Positions 12,868 through 21,817 of a stretch of DNA of 64,000 nt are shown here, piece by piece. Numbering within the stretch: position 1 is the stretch's first letter; the number at the start of each line of letters is the position of its first letter. The position numbers were made by a program, and so were the translations under genes. Under the pieces are notes generated by a model. That model saw only the letters and a list, made by a program, of their open reading frames with translations, was not told the DNA's origin and searched no databases. The DNA comes from Erythrobacter crassostreae (GTDB lineage: Bacteria; Pseudomonadota; Alphaproteobacteria; Sphingomonadales; Sphingomonadaceae): assembly GCF_019204045.1 (NCBI RefSeq), contig NZ_JAGSPC010000001.1, positions 2,046,001 through 2,110,000 on the forward strand, read 5' to 3'.

Positions 12868-13443
12868 TCAGTTCGCTACCCGATCCTTAATATCACGGAC
12901 GGCACGTTCCGCACGTCGGCGCGTGCGCTGTGTGACCGCGCGGCCTTTGTCAGCAGCGGTTCCTGCAAAGTAATCCGCTTCTCGTCGTACTTCGCGAGCC
13001 CTTGCGGTTGCACTGTCGCTAATGTCTTCGATTTTGTCCTGACCATTTCGCGCCGTGTCGAGAGCGCTGTCGATCAACTTGATGCCGTAAGCGACAAGCG
13101 CATCTGCGAGTAGGGAGCCATAGGCTGTACCGCGTTTCTTTGCCGCTCCGCTTACGCTCTTTGCTGCGCCGGATGCAGCGCCGCTAACCGCGTTTGCCAC
13201 GCCTGTGGCTGCGCCGCGCGCTGCACGGCGGCCCGGATTTGTCATCGCACCGATAACAAGACCGATAGCGATCGCTCCGCCAAGAACGGTGAGCGGGTTT
13301 TCCTTCACATATGTGGTCGCCGCGCTTGCCACTTCTTTCGCCTGATCGGTCACAGTGCGTTCGGCGATGCGCCGTTCACTGGCTTCAATCTTGGCGCGAA
13401 GTTCGTCGCGCTTGTCGATATGAACGAGATTTGTTTCAGTCAT
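12868..13443 (-). CDS. DUF883/YqjD-type membrane-anchored protein
   Basis: A 191-residue protein of the ElaB/YqjD/DUF883 type. The N-terminal half is a charged helix (KRDELRAKIEASERRIAERT), then the hallmark YVKENPLTVLGGAIAIGLVIG, a segment preceding one membrane helix. In the family this tail anchors the protein in the inner membrane, and E. coli YqjD binds ribosomes in stationary phase. After it comes a Gly/Ala-rich low-complexity stretch and a second helical region. I chose the ATG at 13443 (MTETNLVHIDK), overlapping the upstream gene by 8 bp. It is the last gene of a four-gene operon preceded by an EcfG promoter. Confidence 0.77.
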   Translation of the reverse strand: MTETNLVHIDKRDELRAKIEASERRIAERTVTDQAKEVASAATTYVKENPLTVLGGAIAIGLVIGAMTNPGRRAARGAATGVANAVSGAASGAAKSVSGAAKKRGTAYGSLLADALVAYGIKLIDSALDTARNGQDKIEDISDSATARAREVRREADYFAGTAADKGRAVTQRTRRRAERAVRDIKDRVAN

Positions 13444-13834
13444 CACTGTCTCCGGGAGGGGGAGGTTCGGGTGTAGTTTCATCGGTATGAAGCTGCTCTG
13501 AATCGGTTTCGGCATCTTCTAATTCGTCTTCTGGAGTTGCCTCAATTTGGTCCTCAGCTTCTTCTAGACCAAGAATTTCCAAGATAGGTGCGCGGGTAAA
13601 CCATAGGACCAGCGCACCGATTAATGCCGCGATGATGCCGCGGTTATCGTCGCTATGAACCTTGGCGACTTCGAAGACGTCTTTCGCTCCGTCGCCGACC
13701 CGGCCAGCCACACGGCCAGCGATGCCTTTGCCCGAAAGCGAGACCTTTGCGTGAGCAATGTCGGCCATCAAGACCTCACGAGCGGCGTCACGCAAGGCAC
13801 GATCCTCGTAAAACTGTTGGTCAAGCTTACTCAT
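13436..13834 (-). CDS. Small single-span membrane protein of the yqjD-like operon
   Basis: A 132-residue protein starting at 13834 (MSKLDQQFYEDRAL), which overlaps the upstream holin-like gene by 4 bp (ATGA). The N-terminal helix ALRDAAREVLMADIAHAKVSL is weakly like DUF3618 proteins. One membrane helix follows (NRGIIAALIGALVLWFTRAPI), then a very acidic, Pro-rich tail. By position it corresponds to the third gene of the E. coli yqjD-yqjE-yqjK group, but sequence similarity to YqjK is not claimed. A longer reading up to 13960 would run far into the preceding gene and is rejected. Confidence 0.68.
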   Translation of the reverse strand: MSKLDQQFYEDRALRDAAREVLMADIAHAKVSLSGKGIAGRVAGRVGDGAKDVFEVAKVHSDDNRGIIAALIGALVLWFTRAPILEILGLEEAEDQIEATPEDELEDAETDSEQLHTDETTPEPPPPGDSDD

Positions 13835-14268
13835 GCGCCATCTTCCTTGCCGGAAGATCCGAACATCATGCCGAGCCTGCCCGCGTGCCCCTTTGCCGCC
13901 AAACCGAGAAGAACGGTGGCGAGCAAGAGGACGCCTACAACGATCGCAATAGCGCCCCAAATCGTGACCAGCGGCGCCAGTGCCATCACCATACCGACAG
14001 CAAGCGCCAGTACAGCGATATGCAGTGTGATAATGGCCACCACCACATATGCGATCGCGAAACCGACGCTTTTTCCAGCTATCGCCGCGCGCGTTTTCTG
14101 AAATGCAAACTCAGCTTCGGCATAGGTGCGGCCGTCATCAATCAACGCCGCAATCTCTTCAGTCAGAGATTCGTCGTAAGAATTGCCGGAGGCAGTGTCT
14201 GCGTCATCTGAGGCCGTTGGATCAGGACCGTCATGGTCCTCACCCGTTTGCCGTTCATCATCGCGCAT
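13831..14268 (-). CDS. Phage-holin-3_6 / YqjE-like membrane protein
   Basis: A 145-residue protein: an acidic N-terminal tail, an amphipathic segment (IDDGRTYAEAEFAFQKTRAAIAGK), then two membrane helices (GFAIAYVVVAIITLHIAVLALAV and LVTIWGAIAIVVGVLLLATVLL). This layout matches the YqjE / putative holin-X family (PF07332), found next to DUF883 proteins in E. coli. Despite the holin name there is no phage context here. It overlaps the next gene by 4 bp and lies 21 bp downstream of the first DUF883-like gene, so it is part of the same transcript. Confidence 0.77.
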   Translation of the reverse strand: MRDDERQTGEDHDGPDPTASDDADTASGNSYDESLTEEIAALIDDGRTYAEAEFAFQKTRAAIAGKSVGFAIAYVVVAIITLHIAVLALAVGMVMALAPLVTIWGAIAIVVGVLLLATVLLGLAAKGHAGRLGMMFGSSGKEDGA

Positions 14269-14289
14269 CCACTGCCCCCTAAGTTGTGA

Positions 14290-14889
14290 TTAGTCGCGCG
14301 ATCCGCGGAACAGGCGCGCAATGATAAATCCTGCAACTGCCGCGATGCCAAGCGCTGTGCCCGGGCTCTTGCGAACGAACTCGCGTGCGTCGTCGCCGAT
14401 TTCATCAACGCTTTTCGCATCCAGCTTGGCCGATGTTTCAGCGAGCGTGCGCGATGCAGAACGTGCATAATCACCATATTGCTCGCCCAGCCGCTCATCG
14501 ATTTGCGGTGCAGTATCGGCAATCACTTTGCCGATCGATGCGATGCCATCGCTGGTTGCTGATTTTGCGTCTACGGCAAGATCGCCGGCGCGCGCCTTGG
14601 CTTGTTCGCCATAGGCACGGGCTTCACCCACCAGATCGTCGCTCTTGTTCATTGCTTGCTCCCGATATTCTCCAGCACGCTCGCCAGCTTCGGCGCGCAG
14701 TGCAGCTGCACCGGCCTTAGCCTCTTCCAGTGCTGCGTTGAAGCGGCTCTTTGCTTCTTCCGCAGGTTTTGCGGTTGCAGCGGTCTTTTTCGGAGCTGCT
14801 TTTTTCGCAGTCGTCCGCTTTGCAGCGGGTTTACGGGTGGTTGATTTGCTTGCAGTCTTGGTGGTTTTGGTGGTTTTTGTGTCAGCCAT
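14290..14889 (-). CDS. Lys/Ala/Thr-rich DUF883-like membrane-tail protein
   Basis: A 199-residue protein starting at 14889 (MADTKTTKTT). The first 50 residues are Lys/Thr/Ala-rich and resemble the tails of bacterial histone H1-like proteins (RKPAAKRTTAKKAAPKK), so they may bind nucleic acid. The middle is a long Ala/Glu-rich helix. The C-terminus ends in a DUF883-type anchor (DDAREFVRKSPGTALGIAAV, then RLFRGSRD). Together this suggests an inner-membrane protein exposing a positively charged arm to the cytoplasm. First gene of the yqjD-yqjE-like operon, with an EcfG promoter about 70 bp upstream. Confidence 0.72.
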   Translation of the reverse strand: MADTKTTKTTKTASKSTTRKPAAKRTTAKKAAPKKTAATAKPAEEAKSRFNAALEEAKAGAAALRAEAGERAGEYREQAMNKSDDLVGEARAYGEQAKARAGDLAVDAKSATSDGIASIGKVIADTAPQIDERLGEQYGDYARSASRTLAETSAKLDAKSVDEIGDDAREFVRKSPGTALGIAAVAGFIIARLFRGSRD

Positions 14890-14957
14890 AGTGTTTCTAT
14901 TGCCCTCCAATGTGTTGCTTTTCCAGATAGAAAAGGCGGGGTTCGTGTTTTTGAATC

Positions 14958-14982
14958 AACGCGCCTTGCGCCCTCTGGTTCC
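14958..14982 (-). promoter_or_regulatory. EcfG-type general stress promoter
   Basis: On the minus strand GGAAC (14982-14978) is followed after exactly 16 nt by CGTT (14961-14958). This matches the alphaproteobacterial EcfG consensus (GGAAC-N16/17-CGTT). It is correctly oriented and about 70 bp upstream of the ATG at 14889, so it should drive the four-gene DUF883/YqjE-like operon under the PhyR-NepR-EcfG general stress response. Confidence 0.65.
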
Positions 14983-14991
14983 GGCGAATAG

Positions 14992-16931
<1,940 letters not shown>

Positions 16932-17088
16932 TTCGGCACGTCAACCTGCTTAAGCGCGAGCATAAGCACTTGTTTGTATTACCCTGCTTCAAGCCGCCTC
17001 CTGATAGATGAGGCACCTGCTCAAAGCCAGTGAGCCGCCATCGTCCTGTCAGTTTGCTAGCCCAGCGTTAGGCAATATACATTACGGA

Positions 17089-17346
17089 CTAATCCCTAGT
17101 GCTGCCGAATTTCGGTTTTGAAGGGCCGGTTTGTGCCTCGGGAATGAGGCAGATCAAAGCGGGGTCAAATGATCCCAAATCGTTGTCATTGACGACGGCG
17201 AGGTTGCTTTGCAGTTGCTCGATTGCAGCGTTCACATGCACCGCCCCGATACCCGAACCGATTTCATCCAATCGTTTCAATTGCTGTTCCAACGTTTGGA
17301 TGATCGAAAACAGTTCATGCGCTTTCGGCAGCGGCATTTGTGCCAT
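17089..17346 (-). CDS. Hypothetical small protein
   Basis: An 85-residue protein with no signal peptide or membrane segment. The first half is predicted helical and heptad-like (HELFSIIQTLEQQLKRLDEIG), so it may form a coiled coil or dimerise. The ATG at 17346 has no strong ribosome site that I can see. It stands alone, 157 bp from the MarR-type gene and 146 bp from ribH. No family recognised; it may not be expressed. Confidence 0.5.
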   Translation of the reverse strand: MAQMPLPKAHELFSIIQTLEQQLKRLDEIGSGIGAVHVNAAIEQLQSNLAVVNDNDLGSFDPALICLIPEAQTGPSKPKFGSTRD

Positions 17347-17492
17347 GGTTAGGTCCCGTCATATTATTGTTTTGCGCCCTATTGGCCGACAGGCGTCCTG
17401 CCTGCCGGTTGATGGGGGTTTAGCGAGACCTTATGAATAGCTGTATACGGGCAACTACGTAGTCGAGCGGTTTGGCGCTCGGTGGGGTGGTT

Positions 17493-17915
17493 CTAACGAC
17501 CGAAACGCTCGGTCAGTTCGAGCAGGGCAATCGCTGCTTTTGCGGCTTCTCCGCCTTTATCCTTCTGCCCTGCATCCGCGCGAGCCAAAGCCTGAGCTTC
17601 GTTTTCGACTGTGATAATACCATTGCCGATGGGGATGCCGTCCATGGTCAAAGCCATGATCGCGCGGGCGCTTTCACCCGCAACAATTTCAAAGTGATAA
17701 GTCTCACCGCGGATTACGACACCGATAGCGACGAAGCCATCGAACTGGCCGCTTTCGACTGCGAGTGCAATTGCACCGGGGATTTCCAGAGCGCCGGGAA
17801 CAGTCAGCACTTCTGCTGCGTGACCGGCAGCTTCAAGCGCGCTTTTGGCGCCCGCGATCAGCATGTCGTTCAGCTGTGAATAAAACCGTGCTTCGACAAT
17901 CAGGAATTTGGCCAT
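17493..17915 (-). CDS. ribH: 6,7-dimethyl-8-ribityllumazine synthase
   Basis: Condenses 3,4-dihydroxy-2-butanone 4-phosphate (from RibB) with the pyrimidine intermediate to give lumazine, the penultimate riboflavin step. The 140-residue protein has the core signatures [17 protein letters not shown] (phosphate and pyrimidine binding), [17 protein letters not shown] with the catalytic His, and [17 protein letters not shown]. It starts 6 bp after the ribB stop on the same strand, so the two consecutive pathway enzymes form one operon, presumably under the palindrome upstream of ribB. Confidence 0.95.
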   Translation of the reverse strand: MAKFLIVEARFYSQLNDMLIAGAKSALEAAGHAAEVLTVPGALEIPGAIALAVESGQFDGFVAIGVVIRGETYHFEIVAGESARAIMALTMDGIPIGNGIITVENEAQALARADAGQKDKGGEAAKAAIALLELTERFGR

Positions 17916-17921
17916 GGGGAA

Positions 17922-19169
17922 TTACTCCGGGATGGATTGGAAGTCTGAGATGGTCAGGCCATAGCCTTCGATCGCGACAAGGTCAGGACGGGAATTTGAA
18001 AGCAAGATCATGTCATTCACACCCAAATCCGCCAGTATTTGTGAACCGATGCCGATATTGCGAAGCTCTTCATCTTCGGTCCATTCTCTGCCCCCGATCC
18101 GGCTTGTTAGAATGACGATTACGCCGGAACCATGTTCACCAATTGCCCCCATTGCGCGTTGCAAGGTGCGCTTTCGGGCGCCGGGTTGGCCAAGGATATC
18201 GTCGAAGACCGAAATCGGATGAACGCGGGCAAGAGTGGGGGAGGTCGGATCAACATTGCCTTTTTGCAAGACGTAAGCCTGATCATTCGCAACGCGGTTG
18301 CGATAGGTGATCAGGCGCCATTGGCCGCCATAATCGCTTTCAAAACTGCTTTCTTCTAACCGCTCAACCAGATGGTCGTTGCGCATCCGGTAAGCGATCA
18401 AATCGCGGATCGTGCCGATCTTTAGGTCATGCTTGCGGGCAAAGGCGACCAGATCATCCAGACGCGCCATCGTGCCGTCTTCGTTCATGATCTCGCAGAT
18501 GACACCGCTCGGATTGAGGCCAGCGAGGCGCGAAATATCGACGGCGGCCTCGGTATGGCCAGCGCGGACCAACACTCCGCCATTTCGCGCAGTCAGGGGA
18601 AATACGTGGCCGGGTGTAACGATGTCGTCCGCACCTTTGTTGGCATCAATCGCCACGGCTACGGTACGTGCACGGTCAGCTGCGGAAATGCCTGTGGTTA
18701 CGCCTTCCTTTGCCTCAATCGAGATCGTGAAAGCGGTTTGCATGCTCTCTTTGTTGTTGCGGCTCATCGGCTCTAGGCCGAGCTGATCCACGCGAGCCTT
18801 ATCCAGTGCAAGACAGATCAAGCCGCGCCCGTGGGTCGCCATGAAATTGATCGCTTCGGGAGTGGCCATCTGGCCGGGAATGATCAGATCGCCTTCGTTT
18901 TCGCGGTCTTCGTCATCGACAAGGATGTACATCCGGCCATTGCGCGCCTCATTGATGATTTCTTCTGCGCCGACGAGCACGGGGCGGTCGTCATTGGCGT
19001 CAAGGAAGTCCTGAAGTTTTGCAAGAGTGTCTGCGGTTGGGTTCCAATCCGGTTCTGCGGCATCGCGCAAAGTGTTGGCGTGAAGCCCCGCCGCACGGGC
19101 AAGGCCGGCTTTGGTGAATTCACCGGATGTGACGAGGTCGCGAACGCGTGTGATCATTGATGTGTTCAT
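17922..19169 (-). CDS. ribB: 3,4-dihydroxy-2-butanone-4-phosphate synthase with N-terminal helix-turn-helix and degenerate GTP cyclohydrolase II domain
   Basis: Makes the four-carbon precursor of riboflavin from ribulose 5-phosphate. Three parts are visible in 415 residues. Residues 1-58 form an XRE-like helix-turn-helix (FTKAGLARAAGLHANTLRDA). Residues 63-265 are the DHBP synthase, with RENEGDL at 89-95, THGRGLICLAL, TGISAADRA and RAGHTEAAVDI. Residues 275-415 resemble GTP cyclohydrolase II (IGSQILADLGVNDM, IEGYGLTI) but lack the zinc Cys ligands expected after ARVHPIS, so that half is probably inactive. Degenerate halves of this kind are known (RibBX-type). The N-terminal DNA-binding domain is unusual; a perfect palindrome lies 12 bp upstream of the ATG, suggesting autoregulation. 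Co-transcribed with ribH. Confidence 0.93.
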   Translation of the reverse strand: MNTSMITRVRDLVTSGEFTKAGLARAAGLHANTLRDAAEPDWNPTADTLAKLQDFLDANDDRPVLVGAEEIINEARNGRMYILVDDEDRENEGDLIIPGQMATPEAINFMATHGRGLICLALDKARVDQLGLEPMSRNNKESMQTAFTISIEAKEGVTTGISAADRARTVAVAIDANKGADDIVTPGHVFPLTARNGGVLVRAGHTEAAVDISRLAGLNPSGVICEIMNEDGTMARLDDLVAFARKHDLKIGTIRDLIAYRMRNDHLVERLEESSFESDYGGQWRLITYRNRVANDQAYVLQKGNVDPTSPTLARVHPISVFDDILGQPGARKRTLQRAMGAIGEHGSGVIVILTSRIGGREWTEDEELRNIGIGSQILADLGVNDMILLSNSRPDLVAIEGYGLTISDFQSIPE

Positions 19170-19180
19170 AGCGGCTTGGT

Positions 19181-19220
19181 ATCACATTGAAATGTGATTG
19201 CAAGTGCGGGTGATCACATT
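19181..19220 (-). promoter_or_regulatory. Palindromic operator candidate upstream of ribB
   Basis: A perfect inverted repeat ATCACATT-GA-AATGTGAT spans 19181-19198, ending 12 bp before the ribB ATG at 19169. A third copy of the half-site, ATCACATT, is at 19213-19220, about three helical turns (32 bp) from the first. This fits an operator over the promoter or 5' leader. The obvious candidate ligand is the helix-turn-helix domain of RibB itself; this is inference. Confidence 0.6.
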
Positions 19221-19274
19221 GGTGCGGGTTTGCCCTTCCGAAAAGGCCGGGAAAGCAACTAGCATGTGAAGGAA

Positions 19275-19350
19275 TGGTGGACCCTGTTGGGATCGAACCA
19301 ACGACATTCTGATTAAGAGTCAGACGCTCTACCAACTGAGCTAAGGGTCC
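19275..19350 (-). tRNA. tRNA-Lys (anticodon CTT)
   Basis: Reading leftward from 19350 a 76-nt cloverleaf is seen: acceptor GGACCCT pairing with AGGGTCC, D arm AGCTCAGTTGGTAGAGC, anticodon stem TCTGA/TCAGA with loop CTCTTAA (anticodon CTT, reading AAG), variable loop, and T arm with GGTTCGATCC. The 3' CCA is encoded in the DNA (19275-19277). Confidence 0.96.
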
Positions 19351-19430
19351 ATTCCGATCAAGAAAGCAACAGGGCGTCCCGAATCAAGGAAGGCGCTGCA
19401 TATAGCGACAGTTTCAACGATGAAAAGGCA

Positions 19431-19769
19431 TTACGCCGCGTCACGCGCCAGCGCGCGACTTAATGCTGCGCGCATATCGATGTTGAGAGTCACTGTGGAT
19501 TCGAGCGCATCGTGCATGTTTTGCTCAATGTGGACGAAGCCCGAACGCTCTAAGCCGGACACCGCACGCAGCGCTTTCGTCTGCGATATCTCGGTGATCG
19601 TGTGGAGCTGTCGCAGATTCGTTGGTGTGCCTGCGCGCTCGCGCTGGAATATGGCGCGCACAACTGTCGCCGGATCGACCAGCGAACCGTCAACATCCTG
19701 TGCTTTGCCATACGCCACATCAGCGATCTTTTGGCATAACGAATCTGTCTTCGCGCGGGAGCGAAACAT
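19431..19769 (-). CDS. Small winged-helix (MarR-like) protein
   Basis: A 112-residue protein starting at the ATG at 19769 (MFRSRAKTD), preceded by GGAGG at a good distance; the TTG start upstream would erase that ribosome site. The C-terminal half looks like a winged helix (RQLHTITEISQTKALRAVSG, then GFVHIEQNMHDALESTVTL, a wing-like hairpin). It may be a compact MarR-type repressor. It is divergent from luxR across a 216-bp spacer that holds hairpins, so it may share control with luxR. No family name is assigned. Confidence 0.68.
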   Translation of the reverse strand: MFRSRAKTDSLCQKIADVAYGKAQDVDGSLVDPATVVRAIFQRERAGTPTNLRQLHTITEISQTKALRAVSGLERSGFVHIEQNMHDALESTVTLNIDMRAALSRALARDAA

Positions 19770-19985
19770 CGAAACCTCCAAAATTTAAACTCGTGCCTGG
19801 CGACAGTTCCATAAGGGGGGGAATGCTGCCGCCAGGTCTTTTCACGTCCAACTAAGCCTTACGGGTGACCGCTGGCCTGCGACCCGAACGCGGGTGCTCT
19901 TTCGAACAACCACAGCCCTTATGATCGACCCTTACGTTTACGGAAAGTCGCCTAATCGGGTGACGTCATGTAAACTGGTGTAACG

Positions 19986-20696
19986 ATGCAGGGATATTTC
20001 GGTAAAATCGAAGCACTCATCGATGTGGGGGAAGTGCTCTGGTACGCAGTTGGTGTCTGCGAAGAACTGGGAGTCGTGCGCCAAAGCTATCATTTTACAC
20101 CATTATTTGATTCACCGACATCTGAACGCACCGTTGTGCATGCGCATGGCTTCGATCCAGCTTGGTTGAAGTATTATGACGAATCGGATTTCAGGAAGAG
20201 CGACCCAATTCCAGAGCGTGTGATGGCTTTTGGGGCGATGCTAACGTGGGAGGAGGCAAAAAAGATTGCTCCTAACTCGTCGGAAAACGAAGTGTTCTTT
20301 GACGCAATGCGAAAAAATGGCCTGATCCATGGGTTCGGTGTGCCGCTTTTTGGCCCGCGCAGCCGAAACGCCTACGCCTCGTTTGATTTCGGATTTCCAA
20401 TTGAACGCGTGCCGGAAAGAAAGCTCGGCATTGTAAGGAGCGTTTCGCAAGCGGCGCATCAACGTGTTTGCGTTCTTCTTGAATCGACACGCGACAGGGT
20501 CGAATTGTCACAACGCGAAGAGGAGGTCCTAACATGGATTGTGCGCGGCAAGTCACTTTCGGTGATCGGCGACATCCTCGATTTGTCGCCCGACACCGTT
20601 AAGACCTATGCAAAGAGGATCTATGCAAAACTGGGGTCAACCGACAGGGTTGGTGCGGTGGTAAAAGCGCTTAAGCTCGGGCTCGTGACCGCGTAA
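19986..20696 (+). CDS. LuxR-family regulator with autoinducer-binding domain
   Basis: A 236-residue quorum-sensing-type activator. The N-terminal half is an autoinducer-binding domain (GFDPAWLKYYDESDFRKSDPI carries the W, Y and D-P signature of acyl-homoserine-lactone receptors). The C-terminal helix-turn-helix (LSQREEEVLTWIVRGKSLSV, SPDTVKTYAKRIYAKLGSTD) is a typical GerE/LuxR domain. No luxI-type synthase is present in the window, so it appears to be a solo (orphan) LuxR here. It is convergent with rodA 5 bp away. Upstream lie a TGACGTCA palindrome (19961-19968) and GTTTAC...GTAAAC half-sites that may be its operator. Confidence 0.87.
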   Translation: MQGYFGKIEALIDVGEVLWYAVGVCEELGVVRQSYHFTPLFDSPTSERTVVHAHGFDPAWLKYYDESDFRKSDPIPERVMAFGAMLTWEEAKKIAPNSSENEVFFDAMRKNGLIHGFGVPLFGPRSRNAYASFDFGFPIERVPERKLGIVRSVSQAAHQRVCVLLESTRDRVELSQREEEVLTWIVRGKSLSVIGDILDLSPDTVKTYAKRIYAKLGSTDRVGAVVKALKLGLVTA

Positions 20697-20701
20697 CTTT
20701 C

Positions 20702-21817
20702 TTACGAAAGCCCGCCGCGCGGATTTCTGCGGTTCCAACTGTTCACCATCATCAATGCCCCGATGCAGATCATATTGGTCAACATTGAAGAGCCGCCATG
20801 GCTCATAAACGGCAAGGGTATGCCGACGACTGGGGCAAAGCCCATAACCATCAGAAGATTGACCGCGATGTAGAAAAATATGGTGGCGACCATTCCCGCG
20901 GCAAGCAGGCTTGAAAACCGGTCCTGAGCCGCGCGCGCTACATCCCATCCCCAGCGCAGGATAATGCTGAATACGGCAAGGACGAACAGCCCGCCGATTA
21001 AGCCCCATTCTTCAGCCATGGTGGCGAATACGAAATCGGTGTGAGGTTCGGGCAGATATTGCAGATGGCTTTGCGAGCCATTGTTGAACCCTTTGCCAAA
21101 AATTCCCCCTGATCCGATAGCGATTTTGGACTGGATGATGTGGTAGCTCGCGCCCAGGGGATCGGCTTCGGGATCGAACATCGTCAAAACGCGCCGCTGC
21201 TGGTAATCTTGTAGGCCAAAAAAGAACGCCAGCGGCGCCGCCAAAGCAGCGGCCCCGCCGCCGAAGACAAACCAGCGTATCGGCAATCCTGCGAGAAGCA
21301 TTACGACGCCTCCGCCAAATGCGATGGCCAGCGATGTACCCAGGTCTGGCTGTAGCAAGACAAGCGCGACTGGCAGCCCGATCATGGCGCCGGGTATGAT
21401 CAATGCGCGCCAACTGGCAATCAGACCAACGGGCAACGAAGAGTAAAAATAGGCGAGGGTGATGACGACCACCGGTTTCATCAATTCAGACGGTTGCAGC
21501 ACCATAAAGCCGAGATCGAGCCAGCGCTGGCTGCCGCCGTCTACCCGGCCAATGACCTCAACCGCCACCAAGAGGACCAGAACGCCAATATAGGCCGGAT
21601 AAGTCATGAACTTCACAAATTCGCGCGGCAGGGACGCGATGATCGAAGCCATCAGAAGAAATACCGAAAAACGGACGAGGTGAGAGGATGCGTAAGGCTG
21701 CATCGCTCCACCGGCTGCCGAATACAGCACCGCAGCGCCGAATGCGACGAGCAGAAACAGCGGTATCAGCATCGCCCATGGCTGGCGCGCGATGGGCGCA
21801 GGGATAATCCCGTTCAT
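20702..21817 (-). CDS. rodA: Peptidoglycan glycosyltransferase RodA
   Basis: SEDS-family membrane protein that polymerises lipid II during cell elongation, working with PBP2 and the MreBCD cytoskeleton. The 371-residue product has about ten membrane helices and the SEDS signatures DLGTSLAIAFGGGVVMLLAG, QSKIAIGSGGIFGKGFNNGSQ, LPEPHTDFVFATMAEEWGL and PLPFMSHGGSSML. The start at 21817 overlaps the mrdA stop by 4 bp. Last gene of the mreB-mreC-mreD-mrdA-rodA group; convergent with luxR. Confidence 0.95.
   Translation of the reverse strand: MNGIIPAPIARQPWAMLIPLFLLVAFGAAVLYSAAGGAMQPYASSHLVRFSVFLLMASIIASLPREFVKFMTYPAYIGVLVLLVAVEVIGRVDGGSQRWLDLGFMVLQPSELMKPVVVITLAYFYSSLPVGLIASWRALIIPGAMIGLPVALVLLQPDLGTSLAIAFGGGVVMLLAGLPIRWFVFGGGAAALAAPLAFFFGLQDYQQRRVLTMFDPEADPLGASYHIIQSKIAIGSGGIFGKGFNNGSQSHLQYLPEPHTDFVFATMAEEWGLIGGLFVLAVFSIILRWGWDVARAAQDRFSSLLAAGMVATIFFYIAVNLLMVMGFAPVVGIPLPFMSHGGSSMLTNMICIGALMMVNSWNRRNPRGGLS

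Noticed and set aside
13831-14268. Phage lysis gene or prophage remnant
   Set aside because: The holin-like protein belongs to the YqjE family; no integrase, capsid or lysin nearby.
17922-19400. FMN riboswitch upstream of ribB-ribH
   Set aside because: The leader is short and has no RFN-like helices; the palindrome suggests protein control instead.
19910-19985. lux box for LuxR
   Set aside because: No 20-bp lux-type palindrome; only short half-sites, so I did not call a binding site.
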